Below, in pieces: positions 1 through 5,965 of a DNA stretch of 7,919 bases. The notes beneath the pieces were generated by a model, which did not search any database, was not told where the DNA came from, and was given only the letters and a program-made list of their open reading frames with translations. The position numbers and the translations under genes were made by a program. Each line of letters begins with the position of its first letter. Position 1 is the stretch's first letter. The stretch covers positions 1 to 7,919 of the forward strand of contig JAGADB010000007.1 in NCBI GenBank assembly GCA_017613815.1, read 5' to 3'. The stretch comes from Clostridia bacterium (GTDB taxonomy: Bacteria > Bacillota > Clostridia > Oscillospirales > CAG-382).

Positions 1-52
1 AGCATTTGAGCGAAAAGAGGTTGCCGACGCCGTAATCTATGATTGCCGTCAT
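1..52 (-). CDS. hisH: Imidazole glycerol phosphate synthase, glutamine amidotransferase subunit (5' end only)
   Basis: Only the first 17 codons lie in the window; the gene continues beyond base 1. The translation, MTAIIDYGVGNLFSLKC, matches the conserved N-terminus of HisH (the I-I-D-Y-G-x-G-N-L beta strand and oxyanion-loop region of the class I amidotransferase fold). In this family HisH hydrolyses glutamine and passes ammonia to HisF, making the imidazole ring (IGP) and AICAR in the fifth step of histidine synthesis. The ATG lies two bases after the hisB stop codon (TAA-CA-ATG). An AAGGAG Shine-Dalgarno sequence (63-68) sits inside the hisB end about 10 bases upstream, a rather long spacing. 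Position after hisB is the usual clostridial order (B-H-A-F-I). The identity rests on a short stretch plus context; the catalytic Cys-His-Glu triad lies outside the window. Confidence 0.9.
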   Translation of the reverse strand, partial: MTAIIDYGVGNLFSLKC

Positions 53-54
53 TG

Positions 55-642
55 TTATAAGACTCCTTTTGTCGACGGAATATCGTTTTCAAAGCCCTTT
101 TGTACCGAAACCGCCTGACTTATGCTTTTGGATACCGATTTGAACGCGCCTTCTATGATGTGGTGCGAGTTTTTGCCGGAAATTCTGCGTATGTGAAGCG
201 CGCATAAAGCGTTTCTCACAAAGCCGAGGAAAAATTCCTCCACAAGCTCGGTGTCGAAGTCTCCGACCTTCTGCGCCGGAATATCAAGCGAAAAGCCCAG
301 AAAATCCCTTCCCGAAAAATCGACCGACGACAAAATCACCGCTTCGTCCATGGATATTACGGCGTCGCCGTAGCGGGTAATCCCGCGCTTGTCGCCGAGC
401 GAAACGGAAAACGCCTTTCCGAGCGCAATTCCGACGTCTTCGACGGTGTGGTGGTAATCGACGTTTACGTCTCCTGCGCAGGATACGTCAAGGTCGAATT
501 TTCCGTGTTTCGCAAACAGCGTAAGCATGTGGTCCAAAAATCCGCAGCCGGTGTCGATATTCGATTTTCCGCTTCCGTCGAGGTCAAGTGTGATTTTTAT
601 GTCCGTTTCGGCGGTTTTTCTTGCAATTTCCGCTTTTCTCAT
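55..642 (-). CDS. hisB: Imidazoleglycerol-phosphate dehydratase
   Basis: The 195-residue protein has the usual length of a monofunctional IGP dehydratase, without the HisN phosphatase domain found in enterobacteria. It converts imidazole glycerol phosphate to imidazole acetol phosphate (step 6 of the pathway), in the cytoplasm, as a 24-mer with two Mn ions per active site in characterised homologues. Both family signatures are visible: H64-H65-x-x-E68-D69, and G156-x-N158-x-H160-H161-x-x-E164. Other conserved elements are GFLDHM (34-39, H38), H45, DE at 99-100, FSGR (109-112), H150 and the near-invariant C-terminal PSTKGVL (189-195). The start ATG overlaps the hisC stop by 4 bases and is preceded by a GGAGGAAA ribosome site inside hisC. 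Nothing is missing, so an active enzyme is expected. Confidence 0.97.
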   Translation of the reverse strand: MRKAEIARKTAETDIKITLDLDGSGKSNIDTGCGFLDHMLTLFAKHGKFDLDVSCAGDVNVDYHHTVEDVGIALGKAFSVSLGDKRGITRYGDAVISMDEAVILSSVDFSGRDFLGFSLDIPAQKVGDFDTELVEEFFLGFVRNALCALHIRRISGKNSHHIIEGAFKSVSKSISQAVSVQKGFENDIPSTKGVL

Positions 643-1691
643 AATATTTCCTCCAGAGTTTTGATAAGGAACGCCATATCCTCTTTCGTGCCGACGGTTA
701 TGCGGTTGAAGTTTTCAATCCTCGGCAAATCGAAGTGGCGGATTAAGATGCCTTTTTCCTTGAGCTTGAGGTAGAGCTCTTTTCCGCCGATTTTTTCGTG
801 CGAGGCAAAGAGGAAGTTCGATACCGAGTCGGTAACGAAAAATCCGAGTCTTTCAAGCTCCTTTTTGGTATATTCGCGCGTTTTTATTATCTCTTTGCAA
901 TTGTTTTCAAAGTATTCTTCGTCGTACAGCGCGCCGAGACCCGCCGCCATAGTCATTCTGTTGACGTTGTAGGGATTTGTCGAATATCTTATCGTCTCAA
1001 GGTCGGAAATGAGCTCCTTGCACGCAATTCCGAATCCCAAACGCGCGCCCGCGAGGGAACGCGATTTCGAGAAGGTGCGGCATACGAGAAGGTTGTCGTA
1101 TTTGTTTACGAGTTTAATGGCGCTTTCGGTGCCGTAGTCGACGTACGCCTCGTCTATCACGACGACGTTATTCTTGTTGGAGCTTACTATTTTCTCAATT
1201 TCGGAAAGCGGAAGAGCAATACCTGTCGGAGCGTTGGGATTTGCGATAAAAATCGTTTTGTTAATTCCGACGTAGTCGCTTACGTTTACCGTAAAGTCGT
1301 CTTTTAACGGAATTTCGGTATAGTCGTTTCCGCAGAGCTTTGAGAAGACGGGATAAAATCCGTACGTTATGTCGGGAAACGCCGCCGGTGTTTTGCCGTC
1401 GCAGAACGCCATAAACGCAAAGTTGAGAAGCTCGTCGGAGCTGTTCGTGAATATTATCTGATCCTCCGGGAAGCCGAGCTTTTCGGAAGCAAGGCACTTT
1501 AACGCCTTGCAGTCGGGGTCGGGGTATAACTGCAGGTCTCCCGCCGCTTTGCGCGCAAAGTTCTGCGCAAAGGGAGACGGCGGAAACGGAGACTCGTTGG
1601 TGTTCAGTTTTACGTAATTTCTGTCCTGCGGCTGCTCTCCCGGAACGTACGGGACGAGAAGCTTGTATTTTTCACTGAAAAATCGGCTCAT
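639..1691 (-). CDS. hisC: Histidinol-phosphate aminotransferase
   Basis: A 350-residue, PLP-dependent class I/II aminotransferase of normal HisC length. It transfers an amino group from glutamate to imidazole acetol phosphate to give L-histidinol phosphate (step 7). Visible motifs: the N-terminal substrate loop KLNTNESPFPPSP (28-40), NPNAPTG (151-157), the PLP-pyridine-binding DEAY (180-183), the Schiff-base lysine K209 in TFSKSRSLAGARLG with phosphate-binding R217, and the carboxylate/phosphate-binding R330 in FNRITVGT. The start overlaps the hisD stop by 4 bases (ATGA) and has a strong GGAGGA ribosome site about 6 bases upstream (1696-1704 complement). The context with hisD and hisB makes the histidine role much more likely than a broad-specificity aromatic aminotransferase, although side activity on aromatic keto acids is known in this family. 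Confidence 0.97.
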   Translation of the reverse strand: MSRFFSEKYKLLVPYVPGEQPQDRNYVKLNTNESPFPPSPFAQNFARKAAGDLQLYPDPDCKALKCLASEKLGFPEDQIIFTNSSDELLNFAFMAFCDGKTPAAFPDITYGFYPVFSKLCGNDYTEIPLKDDFTVNVSDYVGINKTIFIANPNAPTGIALPLSEIEKIVSSNKNNVVVIDEAYVDYGTESAIKLVNKYDNLLVCRTFSKSRSLAGARLGFGIACKELISDLETIRYSTNPYNVNRMTMAAGLGALYDEEYFENNCKEIIKTREYTKKELERLGFFVTDSVSNFLFASHEKIGGKELYLKLKEKGILIRHFDLPRIENFNRITVGTKEDMAFLIKTLEEIL

Positions 1692-2968
1692 TTTTCTTCC
1701 TCCGTGCGGATAAGAGCGCTTTTTGCGTGAGCGGTAAGCCCCTCCTTGCGTGCAAAGAACGCAACGTCTTTTGCAACGCGCGCAAGCGCCTCTTTCGTGT
1801 AATACGTGTACTGCGTTTTCTTTACGAAATCGTCAACCGAAAGCGGACTTGAAAATCTTGCACTGCCGCTTGTCGGAAGCGTGTGGTTGGGGCCGGCAAA
1901 GTAGTCGCCCAATGCTTCGGGACAGTTTCTGCCCATAAAGACCGAACCCGCGTGGCGTACCGAGTCCAGAAGGTCGAACGGGTTGTCGACGCAGAGTTCT
2001 AAGTGCTCCGGCGCAAGCTCGTTTGAAATTTCAATCGCTGTTTTGATATCCTCAACCACGATTATTTTTCCGTTTGCGTCGATTGACGCGCGCGCGATTT
2101 CCTCTCGCTCGAGTTTTTCGAGCTGCTTTTCGATTTCGTCTTGTACTTCGCACGCAAGCTTTTCGGAATCGGTTATTAGAACGGCGGACGCCATTTTGTC
2201 GTGCTCCGCCTGCGACAGAAGGTCTGACGCGAGATATGCGGGATTGGACTTTCCGTCCGCGACTATGAGTATTTCGCTCGGCCCCGCTATCATATCTATT
2301 GCAACCTTGCCGAAAACCTGCTTTTTCGCTTCGGCAACGTAGGCGTTTCCGGGACCGACGATTTTGTCGGCTTTGGGAATGCTTTCGGTGCCGTATGCGA
2401 GCGCGGCTATCGCCTGCGCGCCGCCTACCTTGAATATCTTATCAATTCCCGCAACGCTCGCCGCGGCGAGAATAAAGGGATTTACCTTTCCGTCCGGTCC
2501 GGGAGGCGTTACCGTAACGACTTCGGGACAGCCCGCGATTTTGGCAGGTATAGAGTCCATAAGCACTGTTGACGGATACGCGGCGCTTCCGCCGGGAACG
2601 TACATACCGACGCGGTCCATCGGGATAATTTTCTGCCCCGTGATGACTCCGCTTTCGTCGTTTATAATAAAGGAAGCGCGTTTTTGCTTTTCGTGGAATT
2701 TTCTTATGTTTGAAGCGGCTTTTTTCAGAATTTCCAAAAATTCCGGCTCGACCTTGTTTAATGCTTCCTTGATTTCTCCGTCGGTTACAAGAAAAGAGGA
2801 GAGCTCCGCTTTGTCAAACTTTTTCGTGTATTCGAAAAGCGCTTTGTCGCCGTTTGCCTTTACGTTTTCGATTATCTCGCGCACCGTGCTTTCAATGTCG
2901 GACGAAATATTTTTTCTTGCAAACAGCTCTTCCTTTTTTACTTCGCTATATTTCAAAATCCTTATCAT
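1688..2968 (-). CDS. hisD: Histidinol dehydrogenase
   Basis: The 426-residue protein has the typical bacterial HisD length. It is the Zn-dependent, NAD-dependent four-electron oxidoreductase that turns L-histidinol into L-histidine through a bound histidinal intermediate (the last two steps). The metal and catalytic residues can be assigned by comparison with the E. coli enzyme: Q253 and H256 in LSQAEHD, D355 in EALGDYFAGPNHTLPT, H414 in LTAHAKS, the catalytic pair E321-H322 in ELAPEHLEL, and H362. The NAD-site sequences RVGMYVPGG (119-127) and VGGAQAIAALAYGT (181-194) are also present, as is IVGPGNAYVAEAK (203-215). It overlaps the hisZG stop by 4 bases and has a GGAGGAAG ribosome site upstream. 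The gene appears intact. Confidence 0.98.
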   Translation of the reverse strand: MIRILKYSEVKKEELFARKNISSDIESTVREIIENVKANGDKALFEYTKKFDKAELSSFLVTDGEIKEALNKVEPEFLEILKKAASNIRKFHEKQKRASFIINDESGVITGQKIIPMDRVGMYVPGGSAAYPSTVLMDSIPAKIAGCPEVVTVTPPGPDGKVNPFILAAASVAGIDKIFKVGGAQAIAALAYGTESIPKADKIVGPGNAYVAEAKKQVFGKVAIDMIAGPSEILIVADGKSNPAYLASDLLSQAEHDKMASAVLITDSEKLACEVQDEIEKQLEKLEREEIARASIDANGKIIVVEDIKTAIEISNELAPEHLELCVDNPFDLLDSVRHAGSVFMGRNCPEALGDYFAGPNHTLPTSGSARFSSPLSVDDFVKKTQYTYYTKEALARVAKDVAFFARKEGLTAHAKSALIRTEEEK

Positions 2969-4533
2969 TTGGCTTCCTCCGTTATTTCCGAAAGTCCCGA
3001 AACAATGTTTTCTATCTGCTTTGTCTTGAATTTGTAAGAGGATTTGTTTGCGATAAGCCGCGCGCTTATCGGGAATATTTCCTCAAACACCTTTAAGTTG
3101 TTTTCCCTTAAAGTCGTTCCCGTCTCGACTATGTCGACTATAACGTCGGAAAGTCCCAAAATGGGAGCTATTTCAATCGAGCCGTTCAAGTGGATTATAT
3201 CTATGTCGCGTCCCTTTGACTGATAGTATTTCTGCGCGATTTTTGAAAATTTCGTCGCAACCCTCAGCGTCTTCGACGCGTCGTCCTTGAAACTTTCGGG
3301 TGCGGCGACGGTCATGCGGCATACGCCTTTTTTGAGGTCCAGAAGCTCGTAGACGTCGGGCTCGTATTCGAGAATGACGTCTTTTCCCGCAACGCCTATG
3401 TCGGCGCTTCCTCTTTCGACGTAAATTGCAACGTCGGAGGGCTTTACCCAGAAAAAGCGGAGCTTTTTCTTTTCGTTTTCAAAGACGAGCTTCCTGTTCT
3501 GCTCCAAAATCGCGGGGCAGTCGAAGCCCGCGCTTTCGAACATGGAATATATCTTTTCTCCGAGCCGTCCTTTGGGAAGCGCGACGTTGATGTATCCGTC
3601 GTCGGCGCTTTTGTCGGAATCGGTGTATTCAAGCATATCGGTGTAAACGGCAAAGCCTATTGCCGACGACTTTCTTTTCATCTTTTTCATAAGATTGTCG
3701 TACTGTCCGCCCGAAAGCACGACTCCGGGGATATTTTTGATATATCCCTTGAAAACCGTGCCGTTGTAGTAGTTTATGTCGTCGGTTACCGAAAAATCTA
3801 CCTTGATTATATCGCAAAACTCGCTTTTCTTTAACGTTTCAAGCAGGTTTTTGAAGCTTTCGCAGCTCTCTTTGTCCGCAAAAGAACCGTTTACGATGCT
3901 TTCATAGTCTTTCAGCACGGAATCAATGCTTCCGCATACCGAAATCAGCTTCTTGAGAGCGGAAGCGCGCTTTTCGTCGGGGCAGACGGCGTCTATTTCA
4001 TGCGCGTTCTTTTCGCCGAGCGCGGCAAAAAGCCGCGATTCCTCGCTGGGAGTAAGGTTTATGCCCGAAACGACGCTCTTTATCACGTCGAGATTTGAAA
4101 GCGCGAGCACGCAGTCGGATGATAAGAGTTTAAGGCTTTCCGCCGCCATCGAAATCACTTCGAATTCCTCTTTTTCGCCAACTTTTCCGAAGCATTCCGC
4201 GCCGACCTGCATTATTTCCTTGAAGGAGCCTAAGTCCTTCGCCGCGCGGTACACGTTTTCGTTGTAATATACCTTCTTTGTGTTTTCTGGCTCGTCCTTG
4301 CTGTTTTTGATAATCGAAAGCGTTACGTCCGGCTTTAACGCCATGAGCTTTCCGCCGACGTCGGTAAAGGTTATTATGTTGTCGGAAACCAAAAAATCCT
4401 TGTTGTCCGCGTATAAATCGTATTCCTCGAATTTGCTCATGCGGTAGGGGGAATATCCGCAGCGCGTAAAGAGCTCACGCAGAGAGAAAATGATTTTTTC
4501 GCTGTTTTGAAGTACCGAATCGTTTATAATCAT
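2965..4533 (-). CDS. hisZG: HisZ-HisG fusion: ATP phosphoribosyltransferase with its regulatory subunit in one chain
   Basis: One uninterrupted 522-residue frame contains two proteins that are usually separate. Residues 1 to about 301 are HisZ, a class II histidyl-tRNA-synthetase-like regulatory subunit: FTDVGGKLMALKPDVTLSI (56-74), YYNENVYR (89-96), QVGAECFG (109-116), YYNGTVFKGY (255-264), LSGGQYDNL (273-281) and AIGF (291-294). After a linker of about 10 acidic/polar residues (302-312), residues 313-522 form a short-form HisG: ALPKGRLGEK (318-327), VKPSDVAIYVERGSADIGVAGKD (363-385) and the PRPP-binding VDIVETGTTLRENNL (466-480). HisG joins ATP and PRPP to make phosphoribosyl-ATP, the committed step. 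Short HisG lacks the C-terminal histidine-binding domain and needs HisZ for activity and feedback inhibition by histidine, so the fusion fixes a 1:1 ratio. The gene overlaps both neighbours by 4 bases; a GGAGG site precedes its ATG. It is unlikely to be a sequencing artefact, as both halves are complete. Confidence 0.95.
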   Translation of the reverse strand: MIINDSVLQNSEKIIFSLRELFTRCGYSPYRMSKFEEYDLYADNKDFLVSDNIITFTDVGGKLMALKPDVTLSIIKNSKDEPENTKKVYYNENVYRAAKDLGSFKEIMQVGAECFGKVGEKEEFEVISMAAESLKLLSSDCVLALSNLDVIKSVVSGINLTPSEESRLFAALGEKNAHEIDAVCPDEKRASALKKLISVCGSIDSVLKDYESIVNGSFADKESCESFKNLLETLKKSEFCDIIKVDFSVTDDINYYNGTVFKGYIKNIPGVVLSGGQYDNLMKKMKRKSSAIGFAVYTDMLEYTDSDKSADDGYINVALPKGRLGEKIYSMFESAGFDCPAILEQNRKLVFENEKKKLRFFWVKPSDVAIYVERGSADIGVAGKDVILEYEPDVYELLDLKKGVCRMTVAAPESFKDDASKTLRVATKFSKIAQKYYQSKGRDIDIIHLNGSIEIAPILGLSDVIVDIVETGTTLRENNLKVFEEIFPISARLIANKSSYKFKTKQIENIVSGLSEITEEAK

Positions 4534-4823
4534 TTTTTGCCTCCGTTTATCTTATCTATAACCGCGCGGTATCCGCCGGAGCCGTACTCCAGGCACTTGT
4601 TGACGCGGCTTATCGTCGCGGTGCTTACGCTTATCTCCTCGGCGATTTTCTGATAACTTTTACCCGTGCTGAGCAGTATTGCGGTGTCCAGACGCTGGGA
4701 CATATCCTGTATTTCCTTTATCGTGCAGAGGTCCTCAAAGAAATCGTAACACTCTTCAACGGTTTTCAAATCCGCGATAACCTTGAATAATCTGTCTGTC
4801 GACGCTGTTTTGAAACTGCGCAT
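4530..4823 (-). CDS. TrpR-family transcriptional regulator, YerC/YecD type (probable his operon repressor)
   Basis: A small 97-residue all-helical protein of the TrpR superfamily, YerC/YecD branch. Helices around 22-53 (EECYDFFEDLCTIKEIQDMS) resemble the TrpR dimer core. A helix-turn-helix covers about 56-78 (SYQKIAEEISVS, then TATISRVNKCL as recognition helix), ending in the typical LEYGSGGYR tail. It is the first gene of the operon and shares 4 bases with hisZG, so it is co-transcribed with its likely targets. I recall that comparative genomics has linked this family to histidine-gene control in Gram-positive bacteria (called HisR), but that is recollection, not shown here. The inferred role is repression of its own promoter through the inverted repeat at 4860-4875, perhaps with histidine as co-repressor. 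The start is supported by the AAGGTGGTGA ribosome site. The effector is unknown. Confidence 0.88.
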   Translation of the reverse strand: MRSFKTASTDRLFKVIADLKTVEECYDFFEDLCTIKEIQDMSQRLDTAILLSTGKSYQKIAEEISVSTATISRVNKCLEYGSGGYRAVIDKINGGKK

Positions 4824-4827
4824 TATT

Positions 4828-4837
4828 TCACCACCTT
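4828..4837 (-). promoter_or_regulatory. Ribosome binding site of the TrpR-family gene
   Basis: On the minus strand AAGGTGGTGA lies 4 bases before the ATG (core AGGTGG, 7 bases away). It is nearly fully complementary to the 16S rRNA 3' end and fixes the start of the first operon gene at 4823. Confidence 0.8.
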
Positions 4838-4853
4838 GATTTATTATGATACC

Positions 4854-4882
4854 ATTTTATCACAATAAAGTGTGAAAGTCAA
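4854..4882 (-). promoter_or_regulatory. Sigma-A promoter of the his operon
   Basis: Reading the minus strand, TTGACT (4877-4882) and TAAAAT (4854-4859) are separated by exactly 17 bases. This is a near-consensus housekeeping promoter (5 of 6 bases in each box). Transcription should start at about 4847, giving an untranslated leader of roughly 25 bases before the ATG at 4823. That is too short for a T-box, a histidine leader peptide or any classical attenuator, so control must act at initiation. Confidence 0.88.
4860..4875. promoter_or_regulatory. Candidate operator: inverted repeat TCACA-N6-TGTGA inside the promoter spacer
   Basis: On the minus strand the sequence TCACACTTTATTGTGA is an inverted repeat with perfect 5-base arms and partial symmetry in the centre. 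It occupies 16 of the 17 bases between the -35 and -10 boxes of the his promoter, so a bound dimer would directly block RNA polymerase. The obvious candidate ligand is the TrpR-family protein encoded immediately downstream, which would make the operon autoregulated. The repeat is seen; the protein that binds it is inferred. Confidence 0.7.
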
Positions 4883-4911
4883 TAGTTTTGTGAAAAAACG
4901 GCAAAAATAAT

Positions 4912-4941
4912 AAAAAAAAGACGGCTGCGCCGTCTTTTTTT
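4912..4941 (-). terminator. Rho-independent terminator after the Mrp-type ATPase gene
   Basis: A 6-base GC-rich stem (GACGGC/GCCGTC, 4920-4925 with 4929-4934) closes a 3-base loop and is flanked by a run of eight A on one side and seven T on the other. The A/T runs can extend the stem. On the minus strand it begins 4 bases after the stop codon of the Mrp-type gene (4946) and ends in a U-run, as a classic intrinsic terminator does. The near symmetry means it could also stop transcripts coming from the other direction. It separates the Mrp-type gene from the his promoter about 30 bases downstream. Confidence 0.9.
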
Positions 4942-4945
4942 GTAA

Positions 4946-5776
4946 TTATAATGAACTTTCTAACTTCTGCGCGACGTTTTCGAGGTAGTTTCCGCTGAAC
5001 TTTTCGATTTCTCCGCTGTCGCACAGAGCGGCAAGCGAAGGGTCTATCGGCATTCTCGCAAGAAATTCCACGCCTTGCTCGCGGGCAGTCTGCTCCGACT
5101 TGCTTTTGCCGAAAATTTCAATGACCTTTCCGCAGTCGGGGCAGGTAACGTAGCTCATATTCTCTATAACTCCGATTATCGGAATATTCATCTTTTTCGC
5201 CATGTTGACCGCCTTTGAAACGACGAGCGACACGAGCTCCTGCGGGCTTGTAACTATGATAATGCCGTCAAGCGGTATAGACTGGAACACGGTAAGCGGC
5301 ACGTCGCCCGTTCCGGGAGGCATGTCCACGAACATAAAGTCCACGTCTTCCCAAATAGTGTCGGTCCAGAACTGCTTTACGGCGCCCGCGATAATGGGGC
5401 CTCTCCATATAACCGGCGTGTCCTCGCTTTCAAGCAAGAGATTTGACGACATTATTTTAATGTTTCCGTGCGAGATTTTCGGAGTCATATATCCGTCGTA
5501 TCCCGTAACCTGCCCGCTGACTCCAAACGCCTTGGGAATCGAGGGGCCCGTTACGTCGGCGTCGAGAATTGCGGTGTTATATCCCTTTCTCGACATTAAA
5601 ACGGCGAGCATGGAGGTTACCATGGATTTTCCGACGCCGCCTTTTCCGCTGACGATGCCAATAACCTTTTTAACCGAGCTGTGCGGGTTTAAAGGTTCGA
5701 TAAAGCTTTGCGGTTCGGTGCGGGACGAGCAGTTTTCCGAACAGGTGCTGCAGTTGTGTGTGCATTCTTCCGACAT
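4946..5776 (-). CDS. Mrp/Nbp35-family P-loop ATPase, iron-sulfur cluster carrier
   Basis: A 276-residue cytoplasmic ATPase of the Mrp/Nbp35/ApbC (SIMIBI) family, thought to bind a [4Fe-4S] cluster between subunits of a dimer and pass it to apo-proteins. Seen: the deviant Walker A GKGGVGKS (44-51), the DADVTGPSIP switch (72-81), DMPPGTGD (151-158), IENMSY (204-209) and the bridging-cluster pair C212-x-x-C215 (TCPDCG). The N-terminal DUF59/MIP18 domain of many bacterial Mrp proteins is absent. Instead a short tail has four cysteines (C5, C9, C12, C16), like the extra cluster site of eukaryotic Nbp35 though with different spacing. The ATG at 5776 is supported by AAAGGA 8 bases upstream. It has its own consensus promoter and terminator, so it looks monocistronic and independent of the his genes. 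The client proteins are unknown. Confidence 0.93.
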   Translation of the reverse strand: MSEECTHNCSTCSENCSSRTEPQSFIEPLNPHSSVKKVIGIVSGKGGVGKSMVTSMLAVLMSRKGYNTAILDADVTGPSIPKAFGVSGQVTGYDGYMTPKISHGNIKIMSSNLLLESEDTPVIWRGPIIAGAVKQFWTDTIWEDVDFMFVDMPPGTGDVPLTVFQSIPLDGIIIVTSPQELVSLVVSKAVNMAKKMNIPIIGVIENMSYVTCPDCGKVIEIFGKSKSEQTAREQGVEFLARMPIDPSLAALCDSGEIEKFSGNYLENVAQKLESSL

Positions 5777-5965
5777 GTTATCATTCCTTTAAAAAAGATT
5801 TTATTTATTATACACCTTAAAGCAAAAAGTGTCAATATTTTGAGTTTTTACCGCGTTTGTTTACAATTAGGCAAAGAATTTTACAGATAACTTTCATTTT
5901 GAAATCAAAGCATAGACACATTACGGGGATAATATAAATGTAGAAAATGAGTAAGGAGCCGGAAA
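5777..5965. other. Divergent intergenic region between the Mrp-type gene and the efflux adaptor gene
   Basis: This AT-rich 189-base gap holds the minus-strand promoter of the Mrp-type gene on its left. For the plus-strand adaptor gene I find an AT-rich -10-like stretch (GATAATATAAAT, 5928-5939) and a TTGAAA at 5899-5904, but the distance between them (23 bases) is too long for a normal sigma-A promoter. No convincing plus-strand promoter can be assigned; the gene may use an activator-dependent or alternative promoter. The adaptor's ribosome site AAGGAG is at 5953-5958. Confidence 0.5.
5807..5835 (-). promoter_or_regulatory. Perfect-consensus sigma-A promoter of the Mrp-type gene
   Basis: On the minus strand TTGACA (5830-5835) and TATAAT (5807-5812) are separated by 17 bases: a full match to the housekeeping consensus. 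The leader of the Mrp-type gene would be about 25 bases. Strong constitutive expression is expected unless a repressor acts here. Confidence 0.92.

Noticed and set aside
448..774. Plus-strand 108-codon frame opposite the hisB/hisC junction
   Set aside because: Shadow of two well-supported minus-strand genes; no domain or ribosome-site support.
2364..3029. 221-codon plus-strand open frame opposite hisD
   Set aside because: Shadow of hisD on the other strand; the minus-strand protein has all catalytic residues of histidinol dehydrogenase.
4824..4945. T-box riboswitch or histidine attenuator ahead of the his operon
   Set aside because: The promoter sits so close to the start codon that the leader is only about 25 bases, and the only hairpin (4912-4941) lies upstream of the promoter, where it serves the Mrp-type gene.
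5202..5792. 196-codon plus-strand open frame opposite the Mrp-type gene
   Set aside because: Antisense shadow; the minus strand carries an intact P-loop ATPase with promoter, ribosome site and terminator.
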